Source: Nemesobacter sp965249045 (GTDB taxonomy: Bacteria > Desulfobacterota_D > UBA1144 > Nemesobacterales > Nemesobacteraceae). From it: a DNA stretch of 64,000 nucleotides. The DNA lies in NCBI GenBank assembly GCA_965249045.1, contig OZ252213.1:1116001-1180000 (forward strand). The letters run 5' to 3'. The number at the start of each line of letters is the position of its first letter. Position 1 is the stretch's first letter. Shown one piece after another: positions 51,034 through 64,000 of the stretch. Position numbers and translations under genes: made by a program. The notes under the pieces are model-generated. The model worked only from the letters and a program-made list of their open reading frames with translations, was not told the origin of the DNA and searched no databases.

Positions 51034-52590
51034 CTATCTTACCGTAGAGAAGTGCTTTTCTTCCGTGGACGAAATGACGGAATTTCTTGAAGCCGGGATT
51101 TTACGCGATATTTCAGACGCAGTAAAACCCGCCGTACCTGTTTCTTCGAGAAGAAGGTCCGCAGCGTGACCGTGGAGAAAAACGCCGAGAAGACAGGACT
51201 GAAGACAGTCGTATCCCTGGGCGGCAAGCCCGCCGATTATTCCCGTAAGCACGTCTCCGGTTCCGGCCGTGGCCATAGCGGAATTTCCAGTCGGGTTTAT
51301 GAACACCTCTCCGCCGGGGGTAGTGACGACTGTCCGGGCGCCTTTTAGAACTACGTAGCAGCCGTATTTCTCGGAAAACCGTGTTGAGGTTCCGATACGG
51401 TCATCCTGCACCTGCTTTGTTCTAACGCCGCAGAGCCTTGCCATTTCGCCGGGATGCGGAGTTATTACCGCGGGAACTTTTGTTTTTTTGAGAATATCCG
51501 GGGTCTTTGAAATTATGTTAAGCGCGTCGGCGTCAAGAGTTACCGGCACTTCGCATTGCGTTATTACCTTTTTCAGAAACTTCTCGGCGCTTTTAGAGGT
51601 CGATATTCCCGGGCCGACGGCAAGCGCCGTTTTTTTCCTGTCAAGCTCTCTTAGCACTTCTTCATGCGCGTCCGGGTGGAAGGTTCCGTCCTTTGAGTCC
51701 TTGAGTGAAACGGACATTACCTCCGTAGTTTTCTCTTCCACGGCGGGGGCTATGCTGTTTGGAACTCCCAGGGTGACGAGCCCGCTTCCGGCCCGAAGCG
51801 CCGCCTCGGCGCAGAGAACCGCGGCCCCGCTTTTCCCCGGAGAACCCGCGAGCACAAGAAGATGTCCGTAGGTTCCCTTGTGGGAATCGGCGGCTCTTTT
51901 CTTTATGAGTCTCCGGCATTTTTGAAACGTGAGAAGTTCGAGGGGGAGATCTTCCTCAAGCAGCCTGGGGATTGTTATGTCCGCCACGCAAAGCTTTCCC
52001 GCGTAATCCACTCCAGGGTAAATGCACATCCCAAGCTTCGCGGGAGTGAATGTGACGGTGACGTCTGCCATTACGGCAATTCCAAGAGGTCGTCCCGTGT
52101 CGGCATCAAGTCCCGAGGGTATGTCCACGCAGACGCGCCGGGCGCTCTGGCGATTTATGAATTTTATTAGCTTTTCGTAAAACCCTCCCACATCCCTGTC
52201 AAGTCCGGTGCCGAAAATGGCGTCGACTATCACGTCCACGTCCTTTATTCTGGGGAGCTTTTCACCCAGTTCCCTTACCGCAGCCCCAATTTCGAGAAGT
52301 GAGTCGAGATTTGTTTTTGCGTCTCCCCCGTAGCGCTCTTTTCTCTCGGCGATGTGGATGCTCACGTCCTTTCCCGAGGAAATCAGATGGCGAGCGATTA
52401 CGAAGCCGTCCCCGGCGTTATTCCCGGCGCCGCAGATAACCGCTATTCTCTTAGCCGAGGGATACTCGCCGAGGATGACCGACGCCACGGCTCTTCCGGC
52501 GTTTTCCATCAGCACAACGCCCGGCACGCCGAATTCCTCAATCGTCCTTCGATCTATTTCCCTTGAGATCCGCTTGGTTGAGAGCTTCAT
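51034..52590 (-). CDS. nnr: NAD(P)H-hydrate repair enzyme (epimerase + dehydratase fusion)
   Basis: A 518-residue bifunctional Nnr protein. The N-terminal epimerase (about 1-215) shows GVVLMENAGRAVA, ICGAGNNAGDGFVIARHL, DVIVDAIFGTGLDR and VCVDIPSGLDADTG. The C-terminal ADP-dependent dehydratase (about 225-500) has GHLLVLAGSPGKSGAAVLCAEAALRAG, LDADALNI, ITPHPGEMARL and AMATAGTGDVLTGIIGGL. It repairs damaged, hydrated NADH and NADPH. It sits directly before tsaE, a frequent bacterial pairing. Confidence 0.93.
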   Translation of the reverse strand: MKLSTKRISREIDRRTIEEFGVPGVVLMENAGRAVASVILGEYPSAKRIAVICGAGNNAGDGFVIARHLISSGKDVSIHIAERKERYGGDAKTNLDSLLEIGAAVRELGEKLPRIKDVDVIVDAIFGTGLDRDVGGFYEKLIKFINRQSARRVCVDIPSGLDADTGRPLGIAVMADVTVTFTPAKLGMCIYPGVDYAGKLCVADITIPRLLEEDLPLELLTFQKCRRLIKKRAADSHKGTYGHLLVLAGSPGKSGAAVLCAEAALRAGSGLVTLGVPNSIAPAVEEKTTEVMSVSLKDSKDGTFHPDAHEEVLRELDRKKTALAVGPGISTSKSAEKFLKKVITQCEVPVTLDADALNIISKTPDILKKTKVPAVITPHPGEMARLCGVRTKQVQDDRIGTSTRFSEKYGCYVVLKGARTVVTTPGGEVFINPTGNSAMATAGTGDVLTGIIGGLAAQGYDCLQSCLLGVFLHGHAADLLLEETGTAGFTASEISRKIPASRNSVISSTEEKHFSTVR

Positions 52591-52618
52591 GGTTTTCTGA
52601 GGAGGGCGACAGGATTTG

Positions 52619-52900
52619 CTATTTCCCCATCCCGCCCGCTCCCGTGGGTCTTGTATCTCCGAACTCTTCTATATGTCCCGTGATGAATTCCTCGGCGTGA
52701 TCAAAGCAGAAATAGTAGGAAAGAAGGATGCTTCCGCTTCGATTGACCGTGATCAGCTGGTAGTGGCGGCTGCAGATATCCACACCGCACTTTATGCACT
52801 GCTTGATCGAGTTTCTTTCCCCCGCAAGTTCGCATCGCTCTCCTCCAGGACTTACGTGATCGCACTGATAGATTTCAACCTCTATAGTTTTTACCGACAA
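52619..52900 (-). CDS. small zinc-finger-like protein, unknown
   Basis: A 93-residue protein with well-spaced Cys and His residues: CDHVSPGGERCEL, QCIKCGVDICSRHYQL and CFDHAEEF. This could hold one or two zinc ions in a treble-clef fold. I do not recognise a family; it lies 28 bases upstream of nnr on the same strand and ends in a Gly-rich tail. Confidence 0.6.
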   Translation of the reverse strand: MSVKTIEVEIYQCDHVSPGGERCELAGERNSIKQCIKCGVDICSRHYQLITVNRSGSILLSYYFCFDHAEEFITGHIEEFGDTRPTGAGGMGK

Positions 52901-52970
52901 ATGTTTTTACCTCCCCTGAGTTTCTGCGTTAATTATACAGTTTTGCGTCGAGGTTTGGTAAATCACGCGG

Positions 52971-53972
52971 ATGATTTATAATAGACGGAAAAGATACAGT
53001 CCAATGATACATCCAAGACAGGCCCTAAGCGGCACATTAAAATATTTTTACATCAAGGCTACGGGAAGGCCGAAGCTACTTAATCTTGAGATAACCAAGC
53101 TTTGCAACGCCCGCTGCGATTTCTGCGATTACTGGCAGACAAGACACGAAGAGCGTCTCTCTGACTACACGCCCGTCATAAAGAAAATAAATCCTCTCGT
53201 CACGGTCATTACCGGCGGGGAGCCCATGATCAGAAAGGATCTTCCCGATATCGTAAGGCAGATAAAGGGATGCTCGATGTTCATTTTTACTTCCATGGTT
53301 ACGAAGGGAGATTTTCTTAACGAGGAGAAAACCGAAGAGCTTTTCGACGCGGGAATGGACCAGATTGCCGTTTCCCTGGATTTTCCGGGGGAAAAACATG
53401 ATACCTACAGAGGCATTCCCGGTCTCTGGAAAAAACTCTCAGAAACCCTTCCCGAACTAGCGGAGCGGTTTCCGGACAAAAGCCTTGTGCTAAACACCAT
53501 AATAATGGAAGACAACCTTGAAGAGGTTGTCGACATAGCGAAAAAGGCAAGAGAGTGGGGCATAGCAATATCTTTTAGCTCCTACTCGGTTATGAAAACC
53601 AACAACGAAGACCACTTCGTTAAAAAGGAAGCCCTGTCAAAGGTAAGTGACCTAGTCGAGGAGTTGATCTCGCTTCGAAGGGAGTGGAAGGGAACGATAC
53701 TCTCGACAGAGTACTACCTCAGGGAAATCCCGGGCTATTTTGAAAGGGGAAGCGTTCCTGACTGCCTGGCGGGCATAAGCCACATACACGTTACCCCGAG
53801 CGGTCACTTAAAACGCTGCTCAGAGATGCCCGTCGCTGCCCATTACACCGAGTACGAGCCGAATCTTTACGGCAAAACCAAGTGCACTTCCTGCTGGTAC
53901 AGCTGCAGGGGAGAGACCCAGAGCCCGGCGAACGTTAGAAGGGCCATGGAATACATGGGGATCTATATCTAG
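52971..53972 (+). CDS. radical SAM protein with SPASM-like C-terminus
   Basis: A 333-residue enzyme. The iron-sulfur motif is CNARCDFC (Cys-x3-Cys-x2-Cys) near residue 47, preceded by LNLEITKL; the SAM-binding GGE is in VITGGEPMIRKDL. Additional Cys residues near the C-terminus (CLAGISHIHVTPSGHLKRCS, CTSCWYSCRGE) look like an auxiliary cluster. ATG at 53004 is an alternative start. Family members hydroxylate, modify peptides or synthesise lipids; the substrate cannot be named. Confidence 0.85.
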   Translation: MIYNRRKRYSPMIHPRQALSGTLKYFYIKATGRPKLLNLEITKLCNARCDFCDYWQTRHEERLSDYTPVIKKINPLVTVITGGEPMIRKDLPDIVRQIKGCSMFIFTSMVTKGDFLNEEKTEELFDAGMDQIAVSLDFPGEKHDTYRGIPGLWKKLSETLPELAERFPDKSLVLNTIIMEDNLEEVVDIAKKAREWGIAISFSSYSVMKTNNEDHFVKKEALSKVSDLVEELISLRREWKGTILSTEYYLREIPGYFERGSVPDCLAGISHIHVTPSGHLKRCSEMPVAAHYTEYEPNLYGKTKCTSCWYSCRGETQSPANVRRAMEYMGIYI

Positions 53973-54029
53973 TCTGTTCTAGCGGGGGGAATGGGTGCAC
54001 TTCTGAGCTTTGCAACTCAAGTTAACAGA

Positions 54030-54629
54030 CTACTTTGCAGAGGGTAACCCCAAGTAGCGCGGGACCCGACGCTTATATGCCAAATATTTTTCACCGTATT
54101 GCTTTGCGAGCCACCGTTCTTCCGGAAAGGGAGCGCTTAGGTAACAAAAGATAGCCAGTACAAGCAGCACGATTGCTTTTGACGAGGCTACCGATACGCC
54201 CAGAAAAATACAGGCGATCGAATAAAAAACATATTGTGGATTCCTGCTGTATTTATACAACCCCGTTTCAATGAATCCGGCGGCTTCTCCGTGTGAGTTA
54301 CGCCACCCGAGCTGCAGGAACGCGACGGTGCCGAGCACCGCTGCAATGACAAACATGGGCAGTGCTACATAAAAGCGTAACCAGCGCGGGATATCTAAAG
54401 ACGACCACTCAAACCATGAAATCAATCCGATACAAAGAACCAGAACTCTGATCGCTCCCCACAAGGATCGATATTGCCACGAGTCGCGTTTTGGCGGAGG
54501 CCAGAATTGGAAGTTTTCTTTTACTTGGCCAAGTGCCAGCATTGTCAAAAGGAAAGCGTTTGCTAAAAGGCCAATGATAAATAGCAGCGTGCCCATATTA
54601 ATTAGCATAACGAAGCTGTAAAAAAACAT
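54030..54629 (-). CDS. isoprenylcysteine carboxyl methyltransferase-like membrane protein
   Basis: A 199-residue protein with four or five membrane segments. The signature is FIETGLYKYSRNPQYVFYSI (with Arg-Asn-Pro-Gln-Tyr) and the closing block EERWLAKQYGEKYLAYKRRVPRYLG, which bind S-adenosylmethionine in the ICMT/PEMT family. In bacteria these enzymes methylate lipids or small molecules. It stands alone. Confidence 0.85.
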   Translation of the reverse strand: MFFYSFVMLINMGTLLFIIGLLANAFLLTMLALGQVKENFQFWPPPKRDSWQYRSLWGAIRVLVLCIGLISWFEWSSLDIPRWLRFYVALPMFVIAAVLGTVAFLQLGWRNSHGEAAGFIETGLYKYSRNPQYVFYSIACIFLGVSVASSKAIVLLVLAIFCYLSAPFPEERWLAKQYGEKYLAYKRRVPRYLGLPSAK

Positions 54630-54726
54630 TAGTGTTACGAAATTGAAGTGGTATGCAATAAAGATTCACTAGGACAGACTCAAAGAGGAGTGTCGGTTGC
54701 CCTCGGCAGAACTTGAATCACGATGA

Positions 54727-56190
54727 TTAGGTTCTCTGCGCTTTCCAGTCAGTGCCGTCAGGGCGGTCTTCAAGCACGATGCCTTTGGAGCTTAGGTAGT
54801 CCCTGATCTCATCGGCCTTTTTCCAGTTTTTCTCCTTTCTGGCTGAGGTTCTCTCGTCAATGAATTTCTCTATCTCCAAGGGGTCTATGTCGGAGAGGTT
54901 GGCTGTGGACCTTCTTTTTTCCATGTACTCGGCAGGCTCCTCGGATAGCACTCCGAGCACTCCGCATATCTCCTTTATCTTCTCAAGCGCAAGGGTTGCG
55001 CTTTGAGTCTTTCCCACGGAATCAAGCGACCTGTTGATTGAACGTATCAGGTCAAAAAGATTTCCCACAACGTCAGCGGTGTTGAAATTATCGCTCATTG
55101 AGGAGTGAAAATCCTCCTCGAATTTCCTGATCGAACCCTCAAGCTCAGGGTCGGAGCCTTTCGCTTCCCGCGCCTCGGCCGCTCTTAGCAGGGTGAGGTA
55201 TATTCTCTCAAGCGACGCCTCGCTGTCATACATGCTTTTTTCCGAGAAATCGGCGGGATTCTGATAGTGGTGGGAGAGGAAGAAAAGCCTTATGGCCTCT
55301 GGTGACCATCTCTTCGTGGCCTCAGAGAGCGTAAAGAAGTTCCCAAGAGATTTTGACATCTTCTCCTTGTTTATCCTTATCAGGCCGTTATGGAGCCAGT
55401 ATTTTGCAAACGGTTCGCCGGATGCGGCCTCTGACTGCGCTATTTCGTTTTCGTGATGCGGGAAAATAAGATCCTTTCCCCCTCCGTGTATCTCAAAATT
55501 TGTTCCCAGGTATTCCATGCTCATAACGGAGCATTCTATGTGCCAGCCGGGTCTTCCGTCTCCCCATGGGCTCTTCCAGGACGGCTCGCCGGGTTTTGAC
55601 TCCTTCCAGAGCGCGAAATCAAGAGGGTCTTCCTTCTCTTCGTTTACGTCTATCCTGACTCCCTCGAGCATGTGATCAAGAGAGTGCCCGGAGAGCTTTC
55701 CGTAGCCGGGGAATTTTCTTACGGAGAAAAAGACGTTGTTGCCCGAGCGGTAGGCAAAGCCTTTCTCCATTATCTTCTCTATAAGCGCCGTTATCTGCTC
55801 TAGATGTTCAGTTACCCGGGGCTCTGCATCGGGAGTCTCAACCCCTATTGAAGCCATGTCCTCTTTGTATTCCTTTATGTATTTCTCGGAGATCTCATCG
55901 CAGCTTACCCCTTCTTGGTTTGAGCGGTTTATTATCTTGTCGTCTATGTCGGTGAAGTTTCTCGCGAACAGCACGTCGTAGCCGGCGTATCTGAGAAATC
56001 TCTGTATCATGTCAAAGGACACCGCGGAGCGGGCGTGTCCCAGATGTGCGGAGTCATATACCGTGGGACCGCATACATACATCCGGACCTTGTTTCCTTC
56101 AAAGGCGATAAGATCTTCTTTTTTCTGCGAGAGAGAATTATAGATTTTTATTCTGGTGGGTTCTTTTTTCATGTTTTCAAGGGAGATCAC
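54727..56190 (-). CDS. cysS: cysteinyl-tRNA synthetase
   Basis: A 487-residue class I synthetase. Zinc residues start at MYVCGPTVYDSAHLGH, which also holds the HIGH-type motif (HLGH), followed by RNFTDIDDKIINR, the block WHIECSVMSM with HGGGKDLIFPHHENEIAQSE, and the second ATP motif KMSKSLGN. MISLENMKKEPTR... gives the start at 56190; the ATG at 56172 is also possible. Confidence 0.95.
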   Translation of the reverse strand: MISLENMKKEPTRIKIYNSLSQKKEDLIAFEGNKVRMYVCGPTVYDSAHLGHARSAVSFDMIQRFLRYAGYDVLFARNFTDIDDKIINRSNQEGVSCDEISEKYIKEYKEDMASIGVETPDAEPRVTEHLEQITALIEKIMEKGFAYRSGNNVFFSVRKFPGYGKLSGHSLDHMLEGVRIDVNEEKEDPLDFALWKESKPGEPSWKSPWGDGRPGWHIECSVMSMEYLGTNFEIHGGGKDLIFPHHENEIAQSEAASGEPFAKYWLHNGLIRINKEKMSKSLGNFFTLSEATKRWSPEAIRLFFLSHHYQNPADFSEKSMYDSEASLERIYLTLLRAAEAREAKGSDPELEGSIRKFEEDFHSSMSDNFNTADVVGNLFDLIRSINRSLDSVGKTQSATLALEKIKEICGVLGVLSEEPAEYMEKRRSTANLSDIDPLEIEKFIDERTSARKEKNWKKADEIRDYLSSKGIVLEDRPDGTDWKAQRT

Positions 56191-56523
56191 TGCAGGACCT
56201 CCTTGTCCCGCGGCATTTTTTGAAAGAAAAATTCTACGTATTCGTTTTCTAAATTCAAGGGCGGAGTGCCAGTACGCAAGGCGATCAGGGGTCTTTTCTC
56301 AGAACTTGTGGAGAGGTTGATAGGGGCTTTTGCTGTGGCCCGCAGGTTTTTTTTCTTAAAACACAAAAAAATCCCTTGCCAAACTAAAACCGTCCGTTAG
56401 TATGATGGCTCACCTTATTTTTCATTTGAATTTCACTTACTTGTTTTTTTAACACGTTGACAATTACGTATGGGTAAGTAAGCTATTTTACCCATTTTGA
56501 AAACTGATCTTTGAAAATTTAAT

Positions 56524-58150
<1,627 letters not shown>

Positions 58151-58187
58151 TTTTATAAAAAAGTATTTGCTGCGCTTTAAAGCAACG

Positions 58188-58264
<77 letters not shown>

Positions 58265-58267
58265 CTA

Positions 58268-58340
58268 GGGGGTGTAGCTCAGTTGGGAGAGCGCCTGCTT
58301 TGCAAGCAGGAGGTCGACGGTTCGAGCCCGTTCACCTCCA
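58268..58340 (+). tRNA. tRNA-Ala (TGC)
   Basis: 73-nt cloverleaf without encoded CCA. Acceptor GGGGGTG pairs with CACCTCC (one wobble); anticodon loop TTTGCAA (TGC). The Ile-Ala pair in the rRNA spacer is a common arrangement. Confidence 0.95.
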
Positions 58341-58371
58341 TGGAAAAAGAATTTTTGAATGCTTTTTTGAT

Positions 58372-61456
<3,085 letters not shown>

Positions 61457-61535
61457 GTTTTTCTGCCCTTCCAAGGGAGAAATCTCCTGAGAGCCGCTCC
61501 CTGCGACCCTCATTATCGTTTATAATAACTGTGTT

Positions 61536-63017
61536 ATGGATATCTCTGGTCTGCTTACCCATCTGGGAGCAATGGCGATTGTCGCCCTTGCGTTGTCCTA
61601 CTACCTGACTAGGGAAAGGGGCAGGCGTGAATCGGCAGAAACCGAACTGTCTTTTATCAGAACCGAACTGGAAGAGTCAAAGAACAAAGGCGTACTGCTT
61701 GAAGAGAAACTTAAAAACTCGGTTGAGGCCGCAAGTGTTCTTAACGCCGAGAAAGCATCTCTTGAATCCAGCATAAAAGAGAAGACAACCTCTATCGCGG
61801 AGCGCGATTCCAGGATTTCCGAGTTCGAAAGGCAGATCGGGAAACTGAACTCCCAGGTTACTGAAAAGGAAAGTCTCCTTTCGCGGCTTGAAACCACCAT
61901 AGAACAGGAAAGAAAGGGTTTCGAGGAAAAACTGGCTATCCTCGATGAAGCGAAAAAAAGGCTTGGAGACGAGTTCGAGAACCTTGGAAACAGAATTTTC
62001 GAGGATACGACGAAAAAATTTACCGACAAGAACAAGGCGGACATGGAGAATCTCCTAAACCCCCTTCGCGAGCAGATAAAGGATTTCGAAAGAAAAATCA
62101 CCGATACCCACGAGAAGGCAACCACCGACAGAGCCTCCCTCAAAGTTCACATAGAGAATCTTAAGAACCTTGGCGAGCAGATGAGTCGCGAAGCCCTTAA
62201 TCTCACTACCGCGCTTAAGGGAGAGTCGCAGACCCAGGGCGCTTGGGGGGAAATAGTGCTTGAAAAGGCGCTTGAGATGTCGGGCCTGTCTGAGGGCAGG
62301 GAGTATCACTCCCAGCCGAGCTACAAGGGGGATAACGGCAATACACTAAGACCTGACGTGATCGTTCATCTGCCTGAGGGAAAAGACGTTATAATCGACT
62401 CCAAGGTTTCCCTTACGGCTTATGAAAGATACGTGTCCTGCGAGAATGAGCAGGAGAGGAAAGATTATCTTGGGCAGCATATCCTCTCGTTTCGAAACCA
62501 CATAAAGGAACTTAGCGCCAAGGGATATGAGGATATTCCCGAAATCACGAGCCTTAACTACGTTTTGATGTTCGTTCCGCTTGAGTCAGCTTTCATGCTG
62601 GCCATAGAAACTGAGAGGGATCTTTACGCGGAGGCTTTCGAGAAAAACGTGATAATCGTCTGTCCTTCGACCCTCCTCGCGACGCTCAGAACCATACACA
62701 GCATCTGGCAGTTTGAATACCAGAACGCAAACGCCAGGGAAATAGCCGAAAGTGCCGGGAGAATGTACGACAAATTCGTGACTTTCGTTGATCACCTCAA
62801 GGATGTAGGCAAGCGCATAGAGCAGTCCGACCGCGCTTATCAGAGCGCAATGAACAGTCTCTGTGAAGGGAAGGGCAACCTTGTGAAAAGATCTTTAGAT
62901 CTCAAGGAGTTGGGAATAAAAACCTCGAAGGAACTTCCCCCGGACCTCTCGGAGAAATCTCAGCTCTCTGGGTACGCCGTTTCTTCCGACAAACAGACAG
63001 ACGACGGGTCGCCGTGA
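61536..63017 (+). CDS. rmuC: DNA recombination protein RmuC
   Basis: A 493-residue protein with an N-terminal membrane segment (about 9-25), a long coiled coil (about 30-190) and the RmuC nuclease-like core with GAWGEIVLEKALEMSGLSEGREY, RPDVIVHLPEGKDVIIDSKVSLTAYERYV, YVLMFVPLESAF and CPSTLLATLRTIHSIWQFEYQNANA. The DVIIDSK block (Asp, Lys) fits a PD-(D/E)xK fold. It limits DNA inversions between short repeats. Confidence 0.93.
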   Translation: MDISGLLTHLGAMAIVALALSYYLTRERGRRESAETELSFIRTELEESKNKGVLLEEKLKNSVEAASVLNAEKASLESSIKEKTTSIAERDSRISEFERQIGKLNSQVTEKESLLSRLETTIEQERKGFEEKLAILDEAKKRLGDEFENLGNRIFEDTTKKFTDKNKADMENLLNPLREQIKDFERKITDTHEKATTDRASLKVHIENLKNLGEQMSREALNLTTALKGESQTQGAWGEIVLEKALEMSGLSEGREYHSQPSYKGDNGNTLRPDVIVHLPEGKDVIIDSKVSLTAYERYVSCENEQERKDYLGQHILSFRNHIKELSAKGYEDIPEITSLNYVLMFVPLESAFMLAIETERDLYAEAFEKNVIIVCPSTLLATLRTIHSIWQFEYQNANAREIAESAGRMYDKFVTFVDHLKDVGKRIEQSDRAYQSAMNSLCEGKGNLVKRSLDLKELGIKTSKELPPDLSEKSQLSGYAVSSDKQTDDGSP

Positions 63018-63095
63018 CCTGTCGTATTTAGAAAAAAGAAGGGAAATCGTGTACGGTTTTACCTCCTAAATTCGATATCCAGAGAGGTAGAAAGA

Positions 63096-63896
63096 TTGTT
63101 CAATAATTCTCTTAAGGGCAGTTGGGCGGTTGTGCTCGGTTCTTCAAGCGGCTTCGGAGAGGCCTGCAGTCTTGAGCTCGCGCGCCGGGGAATGAATATT
63201 TTCGGCGTACACCTTGACCGTCGGGGTACCATGGCGAAGGTGGAGGGCATAATGGAGGAAATAAAAAGCACGGGAAGCGAGGTCAGATTCTACAACGTAA
63301 ATGTCGCCGACCCGGAGAAAAGACAGGAAGTTATCGGGGATATAAAAGAAGTAATACAACAAGACGGTTCCCAGGTAAAGGTGATGATACATTCCGTCGC
63401 GTTCGGGACGCTCAAGAACTATGTCTCGGATGAACGCAGAGACGTTCTTAACAGTAAAAACATTGACATGACCCTGGATGTAATGGCTCACAGCATCGTT
63501 TACTGGGCTCAGGATCTTGTTATGGAGGGAATGATGGGTGAGGGCGGGAGAATATTCGCCATGACAAGCTCGGGGAGTCACAGGGTCTGGCCCACATACG
63601 GCGCGGTATCGGCCGCCAAGGCGGCCATAGAGGCCCACATACGGCAGCTTGCCGTTGAACTCGCACCCCGTGGAATTACCGCGAACTCGATAATGGCTGG
63701 GGTAACTGACACTCCCGCGCTTAGAAAAATACCGGGAAACGAGAAACTCATTGACCACGCTCTCGGGGCAAACCCTTCGGGAAGATTGACGACCCCGGAA
63801 GACGTGGCAAGAGCCATTGCGCTTCTCTCTCTTGACGAAGCCGCCTGGATAACGGGTAACGTGATAGGAGTTGACGGCGGTGAAGATCTTGTTTAA
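63096..63896 (+). CDS. SDR-family enoyl reductase (FabI/FabL-like)
   Basis: A 266-residue short-chain dehydrogenase. TTG start at 63096 with AGAGAGG eight bases upstream. It has AVVLGSSSGFGEACSLELARRG (nucleotide loop), a Ser at ITSSGSHR (seen as AMTSSGSHRVWPTYGAVSAAKAA) and the Tyr-x3-Lys-type pair, here Y and K in YGAVSAAKAA, which are catalytic. The HSVAFGTLKNYV block is typical of FabL and FabI types, so an enoyl-ACP reductase of fatty acid synthesis is likely, though a generic SDR role is possible. Confidence 0.82.
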   Translation: MFNNSLKGSWAVVLGSSSGFGEACSLELARRGMNIFGVHLDRRGTMAKVEGIMEEIKSTGSEVRFYNVNVADPEKRQEVIGDIKEVIQQDGSQVKVMIHSVAFGTLKNYVSDERRDVLNSKNIDMTLDVMAHSIVYWAQDLVMEGMMGEGGRIFAMTSSGSHRVWPTYGAVSAAKAAIEAHIRQLAVELAPRGITANSIMAGVTDTPALRKIPGNEKLIDHALGANPSGRLTTPEDVARAIALLSLDEAAWITGNVIGVDGGEDLV

Positions 63897-63925
63897 TAAA
63901 TCTGCTTAGTATAAAATTAGAAATT

Positions 63926-64000
63926 ATGTTAAGTTATGGCAGAAACAGGGATGTGGATTTAGGAATTTTTCTGCTCAGAGTGGGTTTTGGCTTCTCGATG
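63926..64000 (+). CDS. probable DoxX-family protein (partial, runs off window)
   Basis: Only the first 25 codons are present (ATG at 63926). They read DVDLGIFLLRVGFGFSM after a short polar start, which resembles the first membrane helix of DoxX-like proteins. The rest lies beyond the window. Confidence 0.45.
   Translation, partial: MLSYGRNRDVDLGIFLLRVGFGFSM

Overview
The window looks like a chromosomal segment of an uncultured Gram-negative bacterium. Several proteins carry signal peptides or outer-membrane features, there is a TonB-type energy transducer, and the core genes fall in usual bacterial clusters (dnaX-ybaB-recR with the SRP RNA in front, clpS-clpA, lysC-cimA, etfB-etfA). A complete 16S and 23S rRNA pair is present. 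I cannot place the phylum by eye; a deltaproteobacterium-like or candidate-phylum lineage is a guess that the 16S at 56574-58110 would settle.

Layout. 1-3187: a minus-strand metal-handling cluster (MerT-like, MerP-like, an outer-membrane-like protein, and a Cys/Met/His-rich periplasmic protein). An IS1595-family element with 24-bp perfect inverted repeats and an 8-bp target duplication has cut the last gene in two. 3304-10830: a defence island. A MmeI-type restriction-modification enzyme is divergent from a tightly overlapping four-gene operon coding for three ubiquitin-like domains fused to an E2-like domain, a JAB peptidase fused to an E1-like domain, a DUF6527-like zinc protein, and an OLD-like ATPase with a TOPRIM nuclease domain. 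This is the most interesting system in the window. 10858-23030: housekeeping genes (LLM oxidoreductase, cyclophilin, purM, tonB-like, isocitrate dehydrogenase-like, YqaA-like, surE, two tRNA-Pro genes flanking an ankyrin lipoprotein, a MerR-like regulator, rnhB, dapA, a zinc-ribbon protein, asd, rpiB). 23438-26701: an IS256-family element interrupted by an IS3-family element.

26732-34502: etfBA behind a near-ideal promoter, then on the minus strand murI, a double-hotdog thioesterase, clpA, clpS and an overlapping COG3146-like acyltransferase. 34680-41436: a Phd-type antitoxin, an ABC-F ATPase, cstA, then recR, ybaB, dnaX and the SRP RNA. 41505-47771: a truncated porin, a cupin, tRNA-Ser, a Nudix hydrolase, tRNA-Leu, a MoeB-rhodanese fusion, a cold-shock protein, a membrane protein, a DEDDy exonuclease and trhO. 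47774-56190: cimA, lysC, tsaE, nnr, a radical SAM protein, an ICMT-like methyltransferase and cysS. 56574-61395: 16S, tRNA-Ile, tRNA-Ala and 23S with no 5S following. 61536-64000: rmuC, a FabI/FabL-like reductase, and the start of a probable DoxX-family gene.

Working together: lysC, asd and dapA lie in separate clusters but are all aspartate-pathway enzymes; cimA next to lysC suggests amino-acid supply (isoleucine from citramalate). clpS-clpA with a FemAB/GNAT-like gene suggests N-degron protein turnover. The two nested or gene-disrupting insertion sequences and the defence island mark the accessory parts; the rest is ordinary core genome.
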